DNA from: Solobacterium sp.
GTDB lineage: Bacteria > Bacillota_I > Bacilli_A > Erysipelotrichales > Erysipelotrichaceae
Assembly (NCBI GenBank): GCA_017941735.1
Contig: JAGAVW010000041.1
Location: 1-59,022, forward strand
Direction of reading: 5' to 3'
Length of the DNA: 59,022 nucleotides
This document shows, piece after piece, positions 15,632 to 26,200 of the stretch (position 1 is its first letter; each line of letters begins with the position of its first letter). A program made the translations under genes and the position numbers. The notes below the pieces were generated by a model that was given only the letters and a program-made list of their open reading frames with translations, made no database searches and was not told where the DNA came from.

Positions 15632-16486
15632 ATGGAAAAACGTTGTGATTTACATAGCCATTCTACTTTTTCAGATGGCACCCTAACCCCAAGTGAACTT
15701 GTGAAATTAGCCGAAAAACAAGGTATTTCAGCGTTGGCTTTAACGGACCATAATACCTCGAAAGGGTTGAAAGAGTTTATGGAAGCAGGAAAGAATAGCT
15801 CAGTGATCACCGTACCAGGATGTGAATTTACAACAGAATGGAATCATACCGAAATTCATATTGTGGGCTTATTCTTTGAAGAACAGTATTGGCCTGAAAT
15901 TGAAGACTTTATGGAACTGGCATTAATTGCGAAAATCAACAGTAACCACGACCTAATCAATAAGTTAAATAAAGCAGGCTATGATGTAAGTGTAGAAGAG
16001 GCTGAAAGCTTAGCGAAAGATGGAAACTTCAATCGCTCTCATATTGCGCGGGTATTACTTTCCAAAGGATATGTCGAAAGTGTAGCCGAAGCTTTTGATC
16101 GTTTATTGAATGAAAAAAATGGCTACTATGTCCCCGCAAAGCGGATTACTTCTTTAGCAGCCATTCACTTTATTAAAACCTTTGGAGCAACCGCTATTAT
16201 GGCGCATCCATTATTAAATTTGACACCTGAAGAACTTAAAATCTTCTTACCCCAAGCAAAAGAAAGTGGCTTAGATGCGATTGAAACGCATTATACCGAA
16301 TTTGATGAAGGGATGACGAAGACGGCCATTTCGTTAGCGGAAGAATTTGGCTTAAAACAAAGTGGTGGGTCGGATTTCCATGGCCAAACAAAACCACATA
16401 TTTCCTTAGGTACAGGAAGAGGGAATCTCTTTGTGCCATATTCCTTTTATGAAGATATGCGTGCTTGTGCAAAGATAGAAAAATAA
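15632..16486 (+). CDS. PHP-domain phosphoesterase
   Basis: A 284-residue protein of the PHP family. The N-terminal motif DLHSHSTFSDGTL (6-18), ALTDHNT, the PGCEFTTEW strand, MAHPLL and the terminal GGSDFHG supply the metal ligands of a trinuclear site. Close relatives hydrolyse nucleoside 3',5'-bisphosphates or histidinol-phosphate-like substrates; this one resembles the RNase AM/YciV group. There is no Shine-Dalgarno sequence, and a promoter ends 7 bases before the ATG, so translation may be leaderless. It is probably a monocistronic gene. Confidence 0.85.
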   Translation: MEKRCDLHSHSTFSDGTLTPSELVKLAEKQGISALALTDHNTSKGLKEFMEAGKNSSVITVPGCEFTTEWNHTEIHIVGLFFEEQYWPEIEDFMELALIAKINSNHDLINKLNKAGYDVSVEEAESLAKDGNFNRSHIARVLLSKGYVESVAEAFDRLLNEKNGYYVPAKRITSLAAIHFIKTFGATAIMAHPLLNLTPEELKIFLPQAKESGLDAIETHYTEFDEGMTKTAISLAEEFGLKQSGGSDFHGQTKPHISLGTGRGNLFVPYSFYEDMRACAKIEK

Positions 16487-16501
16487 TTTTATCGATTAGC
16501 A

Positions 16502-16548
16502 TTGCAATCACAGACAATCGTTGTATAATTCGGTTAGTTAAAACTAAC
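16502..16548 (+). promoter_or_regulatory. Promoter with a 16-bp palindromic operator
   Basis: TTGCAA (16502-16507), 16 bp and TATAAT (16524-16529) are followed at once by the perfect palindrome GTTAGTTAAAACTAAC (16533-16548), covering the likely start site. This is a typical TetR- or MarR-type operator controlling the ABC genes. No such regulator gene is adjacent. Confidence 0.75.
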
Positions 16549-16566
16549 TATTAGAAAGAGGTTTTC

Positions 16567-17277
16567 ATGGAAGAAAATGCATTTCTAGTTGTACACGATA
16601 TTTGTAAAGGCTATGGCGAAAAAGAAAATCGCCAAGAAGTATTAAACCATTTGAGTTTTTCGGTATCCAAAGGGGAGTTTTGTGTTTTGTTAGGACCATC
16701 TGGTTCGGGGAAGTCGACCTTACTCAATATCATTGGTGGAATTGATTTTGCGGATGAAGGGTATGTATCGATTGCGGGCGATAAGCTACGTGATATGGAT
16801 GAAAAGGCATTGGTGAAATACCGTCGTAAGCATTTGGGTTATGTCTTTCAGCTATATAACTTAATCCCAAATTTAAATGTCAAAGAGAATATTGAAGTAG
16901 GGGCTTATCTTTCCGAGCATCCCTTGGATATTGATGAATTATTAAAGACATTAGGTTTATGGGAGCATCGTTATAAACTACCAAACCAGCTTTCTGGTGG
17001 TCAACAACAAAGAACCTCCATTGGCAGGGCGATTGTGAAGAATCCAAATTTACTTTTATGCGATGAGCCAACCGGTGCACTTGACTACAATACCTCCAAA
17101 GAAATCTTAAAGCTCATTGAAGATGTAAACCAGAAATATGGAAATACCATTATCATGGTGACACATAATGAGGCCATTCAAAATATGGCAGATCATATCA
17201 TTAAATTACGTGATGGCACCGTGCGCAAAAATATTCGAAATGAACATAAGATTAGCGCCACAGAACTGGAGTGGTAA
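16567..17277 (+). CDS. ABC transporter ATP-binding protein (MacB/LolD type)
   Basis: A 236-residue ATPase. Walker A is GPSGSGKS at 43-50, the signature LSGGQQQR lies near 142, and Walker B LLLCDEPTGALD follows, with the D-loop ALD. FtsX-type exporters use such ATPases to drive mechanotransmission rather than substrate translocation, for antibiotic efflux or lipoprotein/peptide handling. AGAGG precedes the ATG. The permease gene starts 2 bases after its stop, so the two form a pair. A palindromic operator lies at the promoter. Confidence 0.92.
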   Translation: MEENAFLVVHDICKGYGEKENRQEVLNHLSFSVSKGEFCVLLGPSGSGKSTLLNIIGGIDFADEGYVSIAGDKLRDMDEKALVKYRRKHLGYVFQLYNLIPNLNVKENIEVGAYLSEHPLDIDELLKTLGLWEHRYKLPNQLSGGQQQRTSIGRAIVKNPNLLLCDEPTGALDYNTSKEILKLIEDVNQKYGNTIIMVTHNEAIQNMADHIIKLRDGTVRKNIRNEHKISATELEW

Positions 17278-17279
17278 CA

Positions 17280-19883
17280 ATGAAGAATCCACTAAGAAAA
17301 CGACTACTACGCGATTTAGGCAAAGACTGGAAAAAGTATTTGGTGTTATTAGTGCTTATGGCATTTATGATTGGCATTGCTTCAGGTGTATTTGTAGGCA
17401 ATAACAGTATGAAGGTGGCAATTAGCGAATCCTATGAAAAATACAACATAGAACATGGCCACTTTGAATTAAAAGAAAAAGCAACGACACAACTTATCAA
17501 GAAATTCGAAGACGAAAAGATTACATTATTTGAACAGTTTTATAAAGATACAAGTGAAATCTATCAAGACCACGAAGGAATCGTCCGTCTTTTTAAAGTG
17601 CGTAAATTCGTAAATAAACCTTGTCTTATGGAAGGGAAACTTCCACAAAAGGATAATGAAATTGCGATTGACCGTGCCCACGCAGATAACTTAGGCATCA
17701 AAGTAGAGGACTTGATCAAGGTTGGAGGCAAGGACTATACCGTTGTTGGTTTGATTGCTTCGCCAGATTATAGTTGTTTATTTGAAAATAATGCAGACCT
17801 AATGTTTAATGCCCTCACGTTTGAAATAGGTTTTTTAAGTGAGGAAGCTTGGGAAAAGGTAAACGAAAATATAAAATATCAATATGCCTTTAGCTACAAT
17901 GAAAAACCAAAAGATGAAATCGAAGAAAAAGAAAAATCCGATGCGCTTGTAGAACATTTAGCCGTCCTTGCGTTAAGTGGTGGATATACCAATGACAAAG
18001 AGGAAGCCGAAGCTTTAACAAAACAAGTAGACGCTTGGATAGAAACGCTTGAAGAAGCAGAAGCGAAAGCAACTTCTTTAGAAGAAAGAGGAAAGGCTTT
18101 ACAAAAACGCCAAGAAGACTTGATGGCGCAAATGCAAAGTGGAAATATCACACCTACTCTTTTACAAGATGCCAATACCTTACAAGAAGAGGCCAATGCC
18201 CTACAAAAAGAAGCAGAGGAACTAGAAGCGAAAAAAGAAGAATATGAAAAGATTGCGGATGAATTAAAAGAATTAGAGCCTTATGAAGAAAACCAAAATG
18301 AAGTGGTGGATTATGTGCCTAGCTATGCGAACCAATCGATTCATTTTGCGGAAAATGATTTAGGAAAAGACCAGGCGATGATGAATGTGCTTGTGTATGT
18401 CTTTATTGCTGTATTGGCCTTTGTCTTTGCGATTACCACAAGTAATAAAATCAAAGAAGAATCGGCCATCATTGGAACGTTGCGCGCAACAGGCTACAGT
18501 AAAGAAGAGCTTATACGCTATTATATGTTGATTCCAATTACCATCACATTGCTTGCGGCAATCTTAGGGAATATCCTTGGCTATACATACTTTAAAGATG
18601 TTGCGGTTGCGCTTTACTATAATTCCTATAGCTTATTGAAATATGAAACAATATGGAACGCAAAAGCCTTTCTTATCACGACTTTCATACCACTTGTGTT
18701 GATGATTTTGATTAACTATATCGTGATTGCGCGTCTGATGAAACTTTCACCACTCAAGTTCTTACGTCATGATCTAAGTCAATCAAAGCGTAAAAAGGCC
18801 ATGCGCTTACCATCCATTAGTTTTATGAATCGGTTTCGTTTGCGCATCCTTCTACAAAATGCCTTTGACTATCTCACCTTATTCTTAGGATTAGTATTCA
18901 TTGCGATTTTACTTGGCTTTTCGATTGGCCTACCAGAAACCATACAAAACTATAAAAATATTGTCACAACGCATATGTTGGCAGATTACCAAACGATACT
19001 AAAAGACTATAAAGACGAAGATACCATTCTTACCACTAGTGCGAAGGGGGCAGAGCGCTTTGCGACAACCTCGTTATTTACGATTGATGGGACACGTGTT
19101 GATGAATCCATAACGATTTATGGTTATGAAAAGGATAGTAAACGGATTCAAATAAGTGAAGACTTAACCCATAACGAAGTATATATCTCGGATGTTTATC
19201 AAGAAAAGTTTGGTTATCAAATTGGCGATACCATCACCTTAAAAGAAAAATATGAAAAGAAACAATATGAATTCATTGTAAAAGGGATCCATACACATCC
19301 TTCTGGTTTAGCTGTCTTTTTACCAATCGAAAACTACAATGCCTTATTTGAGAAAGAAAAAGACTACTTTACCGGTTATTTCTCAGATGAAGAAATCAAA
19401 GATATTGATCCAGATCAAATCTATACCGTCATCACTATAGATGATGTAACAACCCTAGCCAACCAATTAGACCACTCTATGGGAGGCTTTGCGGATTATA
19501 TCTCCTATGCATGTTTATTAATTGGAATCTTAGTGATGTATTTATTAACGAAACTCATCATTGAGAAAAATGCGATATCCATTTCCGTCTTAAAAGTATT
19601 GGGCTATGAAGATGCAGATGTGAATCGACTCTACGTGCGCTTAACTACCATTGTGGTTGTCTTATTAACGCTACTTGCGACGGTGGTAGGCATCTATTTA
19701 ATAATCTATTTATTCCGTTTAATTATGAATTCCATGGAAGGATGGTTTGCGCTTTATATGAGTCCTCTTGGCATATGTAAGATGATTGGAATTATCTTAT
19801 TATCCTATTTGGTGGTATCTTTCCTTGATATGCGCCAAATTAGAAAAATCCCATTAACTGAAGCATTGAAGAATGTGGAATAA
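17280..19883 (+). CDS. FtsX-type ABC permease with a large extracellular coiled coil
   Basis: An 867-residue permease. The ATG at 17280 has GGAG 8 bases upstream; an in-frame GTG 9 bases earlier is less likely. A first membrane helix (~20-40) is followed by a ~330-residue extracytoplasmic part holding a MacB-like segment and a Glu/Lys/Ala coiled coil (~210-330). Then come FtsX helices (~370-480), a second pair of MacB/FtsX modules and C-terminal helices ending TEALKNVE. Permeases of this kind act in peptide-resistance or surface-remodelling modules. The coiled coil suggests contact with a partner or the cell wall. A terminator follows directly. Confidence 0.88.
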   Translation: MKNPLRKRLLRDLGKDWKKYLVLLVLMAFMIGIASGVFVGNNSMKVAISESYEKYNIEHGHFELKEKATTQLIKKFEDEKITLFEQFYKDTSEIYQDHEGIVRLFKVRKFVNKPCLMEGKLPQKDNEIAIDRAHADNLGIKVEDLIKVGGKDYTVVGLIASPDYSCLFENNADLMFNALTFEIGFLSEEAWEKVNENIKYQYAFSYNEKPKDEIEEKEKSDALVEHLAVLALSGGYTNDKEEAEALTKQVDAWIETLEEAEAKATSLEERGKALQKRQEDLMAQMQSGNITPTLLQDANTLQEEANALQKEAEELEAKKEEYEKIADELKELEPYEENQNEVVDYVPSYANQSIHFAENDLGKDQAMMNVLVYVFIAVLAFVFAITTSNKIKEESAIIGTLRATGYSKEELIRYYMLIPITITLLAAILGNILGYTYFKDVAVALYYNSYSLLKYETIWNAKAFLITTFIPLVLMILINYIVIARLMKLSPLKFLRHDLSQSKRKKAMRLPSISFMNRFRLRILLQNAFDYLTLFLGLVFIAILLGFSIGLPETIQNYKNIVTTHMLADYQTILKDYKDEDTILTTSAKGAERFATTSLFTIDGTRVDESITIYGYEKDSKRIQISEDLTHNEVYISDVYQEKFGYQIGDTITLKEKYEKKQYEFIVKGIHTHPSGLAVFLPIENYNALFEKEKDYFTGYFSDEEIKDIDPDQIYTVITIDDVTTLANQLDHSMGGFADYISYACLLIGILVMYLLTKLIIEKNAISISVLKVLGYEDADVNRLYVRLTTIVVVLLTLLATVVGIYLIIYLFRLIMNSMEGWFALYMSPLGICKMIGIILLSYLVVSFLDMRQIRKIPLTEALKNVE

Positions 19884-19891
19884 GAAGATAG

Positions 19892-19916
19892 AAAGCGACG
19901 AAAAAAGTCGCTTTTT
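19892..19916 (+). terminator. Intrinsic terminator after the ABC operon
   Basis: AAAGCGAC-GAAAAAA-GTCGCTTT with trailing T residues. Confidence 0.85.
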
Positions 19917-19977
19917 AAATGTAAAAAATTACAATTCTTGAAAGTTTAGTTGCAATATTATATCTCTCAAAATATAA

Positions 19978-20019
19978 TTTTAATTGGAAATCCAATTAAA
20001 AATGGTTTGATTTCCAATT
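19978..20019. repeat. Inverted AATTGGAAATC repeats upstream of the pilus operon
   Basis: TTTTAATTGGA-AA-TCCAATTAAAA is a perfect palindrome (19978-20001). AATTGGAAATC (19982-19992) is repeated in inverse orientation at 20009-20019. These could bind a dimeric regulator of the pilus promoter; an AT-rich hairpin is the alternative. Confidence 0.45.
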
Positions 20020-20046
20020 ATTGAATGAAAAAAAATCAAAAATATA

Positions 20047-20214
20047 TTGACAATCATTGATAATTGTATAAGATGAAATGTTGAATTTTTTAAAATTCAA
20101 CTTTAATTGAAAAACCAATACTTGTAATCGCTTAAGTATCGTCGGTGTAAAAGAAGCGATTCCCTGGGGGCAAGTATTGTGTAACCGTTTACACTCAGGG
20201 GAGAGGGAGGACAA
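20047..20214 (+). promoter_or_regulatory. Pilus operon promoter region and structured leader
   Basis: TTGACA (20047-20052) lies before TATAAG (20067-20072), a short 14-bp spacing, so the core promoter is uncertain. A TTGAATTTT/AAAATTCAA stem follows at 20081-20100. The leader then folds as nested stems: CAATACTTG (20116-20124) with CAAGTATTG (20171-20179), enclosing AATCGCTT with AAGCGATT; CCCTG (20162-20166) can pair with CAGGG (20196-20200). GGGAGG is the ribosome site. No known riboswitch class was recognised. Confidence 0.5.
20180..20193. promoter_or_regulatory. CcpA catabolite-responsive element (cre) in the pilus leader
   Basis: TGTAACCGTTTACA fits every position of the cre consensus TGWAANCGNTNWCA. 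It lies downstream of the presumed start site and 12 bases before GGGAGG, a position where CcpA usually represses by roadblock. The GTGTAA/TTACAC arms could also form an RNA hairpin. Confidence 0.65.
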
Positions 20215-23200
20215 ATGAATACTAGACAGGGACACGATAGGCATAGTATGCCCATTTCTTCGTATTGGAAGAAACAAAAAAGGTTATTGATAAAACTTTC
20301 ATTATCATTATTAGCTTTATTCTTGATTGGTAGTCATGTCCAACCAAATTTTACGGTTGCAGAAGAAGAGACAGAAACAATTACCGAACCTACTGTCGAT
20401 GTAACCGAAGAAACCACACAAGAAGAAGTGGTTGTAGAAGAAACACCGGAAATAACAGAAACACCAGAAGTGACGGAACCGACTCCTGAAGTTTTACCAA
20501 CTTCAGAAGAAACGATTGAACCTACTCCAGAAGTAACCACAACTCCAGAAGTGACTCCAACTCCAGAAGTTACAGCTACTCCAGAAATGACACCGACTCC
20601 TGAAGTGACTCCAGAAGTAACTGAAGAGCCAACCCCAGAAGTAACGCCAACACCAACTCCAGAAACCGAAGAAGAAAAAGAAGAAACGGAAGAGGTAGAA
20701 GAAGTCGAAGAAGAATACGAACTCGTTTTAACTGGAGATAATGGAAGTGATGCACATGTTACAGTCACGGCATTAAGTAGTGTATTTAAAGATGCAGAAG
20801 GTAAAATACCAGATTTAGAAGGCTATTCTTTATCTGTGATTGAGTTAGATCAAAACTCAGATATTTATAAACAATATTATGATGCGGCTTTTGATACGAT
20901 TAACGAAGGCACTCCAGAAGAAGTGACAAAGAATATCACCTTTGCACGTTTCTTTGATATTTCTATCTTGGATCAAGAAGGAAATATCGTAGAACCAAGT
21001 GCACCAGTCAAAGTAGAAATCACTTACGATACACCAATTGAAGTAAAAGAAGAAGATGAACTACATACCGTGCACTTTGTAGAAGAAACGAAAGAAAGCG
21101 TTGAGACAAAAGAGAGTGCAGAGATTGTAAATGTCGAACTACTAGATTCAGAAGTGAATACAAGCCCAGAAGGACAAGCAGAAGTGGTCGTCACATTCGA
21201 ACAAGATGGTTTTTCGGTAACAGGAACGGTGGTAACGACGGAAACGAGCGATGATATGCGCTATGGTTTTCCAACCGAATCAGGTGATTATGTAATGGTT
21301 GTTGGTTACAATGGCAAATATTATGCTGTCATTGCAGAACCAATCGATGAACCTATTTATAATTCAGGTATTGCGTTAGATGCAACCAAATCAAAAGGGA
21401 CATTAGTACCAGTTACCGTCAATGGCGATGAGGTTGTGTTCGATGCTACAGGTATTCCTTCTTCCTTGAATAAAGTGGTTGGTGATGCAGCAACTTGGCA
21501 ATATTTAAAGGTTGCAGCAGTTAATGGTTATATCAGTGCTTCTTTAGAAGGGAATTTCTTAGTGTCTACCTATGGTAACCCAATGGGGGGGGTGGCGAAG
21601 ACTAGAAGCGCATAACCAATGGTCCAAATCCGCAAATACAGCACGTAGTTTGGCGTGGTCAGATACCACTTGGGAACATGTCGATTTTGATGCTTCGGTT
21701 CTTCCTGAAGTTTTCTCATTGCTGACTTCTGCAAGTGGTTGGGCTGGAGATCAAACAAAAATAAGTGCCTTTAGAAACTGGTTCAACGAACATAAGAACG
21801 ATATTAATTATGATTCTCAAATGCCAGACGACTTCCCTGCGAAAGATAAGTGGGCAGAATGGTTTGATATAGACAATGATAATGGGGTTATGTATGTTTG
21901 GCAAAGATTGTCGCCAGAACAAAGATATAATCTTTTAACGGATGCGTATAAAGCACAACTCAATGATCCTTATGGAGAACCAATGGTTTATACTCCTGGA
22001 TTATATGCAATTCAAACAGATGGTTCTGCAGCTGGCGCATTTCCACCATTGAAAAAGAAGGACACAAAATTTGCAAAAATGCATTTTGTGTTTGATGAAG
22101 AAAATGATCCGAACCATGAAAATCCAATTGGATGGGCTTTCGGGGATAATACATTAGGTGGGAACGAAACAGACCGCAATAGAGGCGTTTACACGGTTCC
22201 AGATACACAAGCAGGTCCAGATACCTTGCTTTTCACCAACAACTACCGTGTAGAAAACTCTTCACCAGATCCAACACCATCAAGCACAAAATTGGATGAA
22301 CCATTTATCCATAAATCCATTGTGCCAAATAACGCAACACTTGATGGAGAAAGTGGAGATGGAACCTATACACTTGGCTTAAATATTAATGGTATTAGTA
22401 AAGATACTTATGAACATGAAAAATTAGATGTATTATTTGTCCTTGATACATCGAACTCTATGGCTTATAACAAGGATACGCGTGCATATACAACGAATGA
22501 AACATTCCCAACAAATAGTAGATACGCAGTGGCTAGAGAAGCTTTGTTAAAGGCGATAGATGGTATTTATGATTTAAATGATATTGATCCTAATATGGTT
22601 AATGTCAATATCTTTGACTTTGCGACCATCGTCATGCGCAGAGATGATAATCAATGGACAAATGACCGTGATGCACTTATGAACTGGGCAACATCTGGAA
22701 AAGATGATCAAGACGGACCGTTACGTGAAAGAAACCAATATGATGCGATTCCTAGCAAGGGCTATTATAGACTTGATGGCGCAACCAACTGGGAAGATGC
22801 ATTACTTCAAGCAAAAGAATCAATTGATAATAATAATCACCCAAGCCATCAAGGCGAAAACGTAAGAAAAATTGTTATTTTTGTAACAGATGGAAACCCA
22901 ACCATATCTGTAAACGAAAACCAATATACTGCTGAACATTTAGGTATCACGCCACAATGGAGATACTTTGTTGCTAATCCAGATTCTACGATTATATTTA
23001 GTCCTGGCCAATATTATGAAGGATTCCGTCCTTATTGGGATGCGGGAAAACTGTGGGGCCATGGTGCAGAAGAACCAAATAATATTTTAGAAGCATACGA
23101 AATGGCAAAAGCGCCCGCAAAAGCACTCGTTGATGAAGGGGTAGAACTATATACCATTGGTATTTTTGGTGGTTCGGAATTATTAAAGAACTTACTTGCG

Positions 23201-26200
23201 TATGCTTATAACGAAGATGATGTAGCAGAATATCCACAAGGCCATTATTATAATGCAGAAACATCTGAAGATGTAGCACGTGCTTTTGATGAAATCGTCA
23301 AAAAATTACAAGGTAATTTCAATTTTACGGATGTCAAAATTGAAGATAGTATCACAAATTTAACATCGACAGCACTTGATAAAGAACCGAATGCTTTTGC
23401 GTATTATCGTTGGCTGGAAGATGGAAACCGTAATATCTATTCGGCTGATAGTTTAGATGAGTATTACAACTTGATTCGTTGGTATACAGATCCAGTAACT
23501 GGGGAAGAAACCCAATTGGAGCCAATTGGCTATACCGATAATTATGAACCAATTTATGACGAAACAGATCCAAACTATATAAATTCTTATGTAGATGATC
23601 CAACCTATTATTTCTATGAAGGACCAGATGGGGATGTGTGCTATTCCTTCTTTGAACCAATTCCAGATGGCATGACGCCAGAAGAATATGTTGAAGATGG
23701 TGGCCAAATTACACGTAATATTTATGAATGGATTGAAGCAGATTATGGGCAATGGGATCGTAAAGACAATGTTTTAGATTACACCAATCCAGATAATCCA
23801 ACAAGAAAAGAAATCGAAGTTCAAGAAGCTACTTATGATAGTGGAGCACGTAAGGTTACTTGGGATATGAAGACAACAGAGCCTTACTACAATAACAACT
23901 CCGATCGTAGCCAAGCACAAACAAATAACTACATTCTTGATAAAAACTGGACATATGCAGTGACGTTCCAAGTATGGCCAAGCCAACAAATGTATGACTA
24001 TGTCGCGGATTGGAATAACTATGATAATGCAGAAGTCGAAGGGAACCGCGATAATTTAACCAATTTTGAAGATTGGGACCAAACCAATCCAGAAGCAATT
24101 TACGTTTCACAAGATCCAAATGCGAAACAAGAAGGTGGGAAAGAATACCACGAATATTGGTTGAAGACGAATGTTCGCAATAGTGCGACTGCAACCTATA
24201 CCCAATTGAATTCGGAAACCATTGAAGAGATTAAGAAAGTTGAATTTGAAGAAGTTGTACGTGAGATTAAAGAAGACGCAAATGGGGTTCCATATTATGA
24301 AGAAGATGGCGTTTATTATAATCCGAACACAAATGAGCCATATGAAACCGGGGAAGTAAATCCTGCGGCTACAGATGAAACAATCTCAACAATCACGGAA
24401 ACAGTTACCGCAAACGTTCGTAAAGACGCTAATGGCGTGGAATACTATATGGTAAACGGGAAATACTATAACCCAGATACTGGCGAGGAGTATGGACTTG
24501 GAGAAGTGAATCCAAGTGAGGATGATAAGTTAGTTGCTTCTTCGACAACAACAATCATGAAACTTGATCCAAATACGATTCTATATAATGACCCAGATCC
24601 AATCGTTGTATCGGATACACAGATTAAGATCACAAAGTATTGGGAAGACTTATTGGATAATACGAAATTGGCACAGCTCATCGAAGATGATCCAAACTTC
24701 GAAGTAGAACTAATTCTTCTTCAAGCCACACATGATCAAGACAAAGTGGACCCAATGTATGATGAAGAGCACAATACATGGCAAGTGAAATACATTTATC
24801 CACATATTGATCCTGTGACTTATGATGCGGAAAACAATTATGAAGGCGCTTATAAAATTCGCTTGCGTCCAATTTGGCACTACTATGGAGAAACATACTT
24901 ATATGGACAAACGAGTGGTATAACGGTAGCAGAGTACTATACAAGTAAAGGCAAAGAAGTGCCAGATGAAACAACGGAACACTATAACCATAGACATGTT
25001 ATCGTAGATGGTTTTGAAGAAGGTACAATCAACCTACCTGTCGGCTTGATGGTATCCAACCCTTATCACTTTGGTGGAGATGATCCACAACAAAGTGGCT
25101 ATGTTGAATACATTGTCACTTATCCAGTAGGGGCACCAATACCAACCGACACGTATACTGCATATGCAACAAAATACGGTTGGTGTAACGATGACTTTGA
25201 AAATAACTATAAGAACTATGGTTATGACACGCTAGAAGAACTGTTAGCGGATTGGGGATATTCCACAATTGAAGAATTAATGGAAGCGAACCTTGTGGAT
25301 GCAAGTAAAGATACTGGCGAAGTCGATCCAGTTACAGGCCAACCTATTTATGAAACGATATATGGGCGACCTGGTGCAGATTTCAAGGATTCCAGTTTAG
25401 GAATGAATGCACAAGTCAATGCAGATGGCAGTGTAACGGTTCATTACTGGATGCTTGAAGAAGGTTATCACTACATGCTGCGTGAAACCAACCGTGACTA
25501 TGCATTTACATTAGATTCGCAAGTCTATCATCCATTCTTGATTGATAGCGTATTATACGATGTAAATTGCGATTATGAAAATAATACGGGATATGTCGTA
25601 AGTCACGTCAAAGACTATAACCAAACGGGAGATTCTACCAACTCTTATTGGTTAAAGGAAACGGGTTTAAGTGCAACGAATAAACTAAGACCACATATCA
25701 CTTTAGAAAAACTAATTCTCGATGGAAATAATCGCTTCTATTACCAAAAGAATCCAGATGGAACGGTTAAGAAAGAATATGTTACTTATACCGATGAGGG
25801 TGAATTTGTGGTTTCGGAAACAGCAACCGGTGCAGCTGGGGAATATACACATAAGATACGGCCAGATGATGAATTCAAAGTGCATATCAAAATGGAATTA
25901 CCAGCGAAGATTACCGAATTGGGTAGATTGAATTATGCAAAATACCCAGAATATGTCGATTACATGGTAAAAGAAGGATTGATTGACCGTGAAGAAGCCG
26001 ATGCTTATATCAATCACATTGAAAAAGAACAATCTTATCCATCTTATGTAAGACTATCGGATGATCCAGAAGATGCGAAATATTCTACCCCAGAAGAATT
26101 AGCAGAATTAAGAAGAAGAAAAACCGCAAATCGAGAACTCTTCTACATCATTGAAGGTGACATTCTGTTGAATCCAAATGATCGTGTTCGTCTATATAAC

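Noticed and set aside
16567..19883. ABC transporter as exporter of the GG-leader proteins
   Set aside because: The ATPase lacks a C39 peptidase domain and the permease is FtsX-type, which does not process GG leaders.
20520..20680. Regular short repeats, considered as a CRISPR array
   Set aside because: Repeats are codon-periodic (PTPEVT), imperfect and coding; no spacers or cas genes.
20334..20768. Minus-strand frame of 144 residues made of SGVGVTSGV-like repeats
   Set aside because: It is the antisense of the PTPEVT repeat region; low complexity and no ribosome site.
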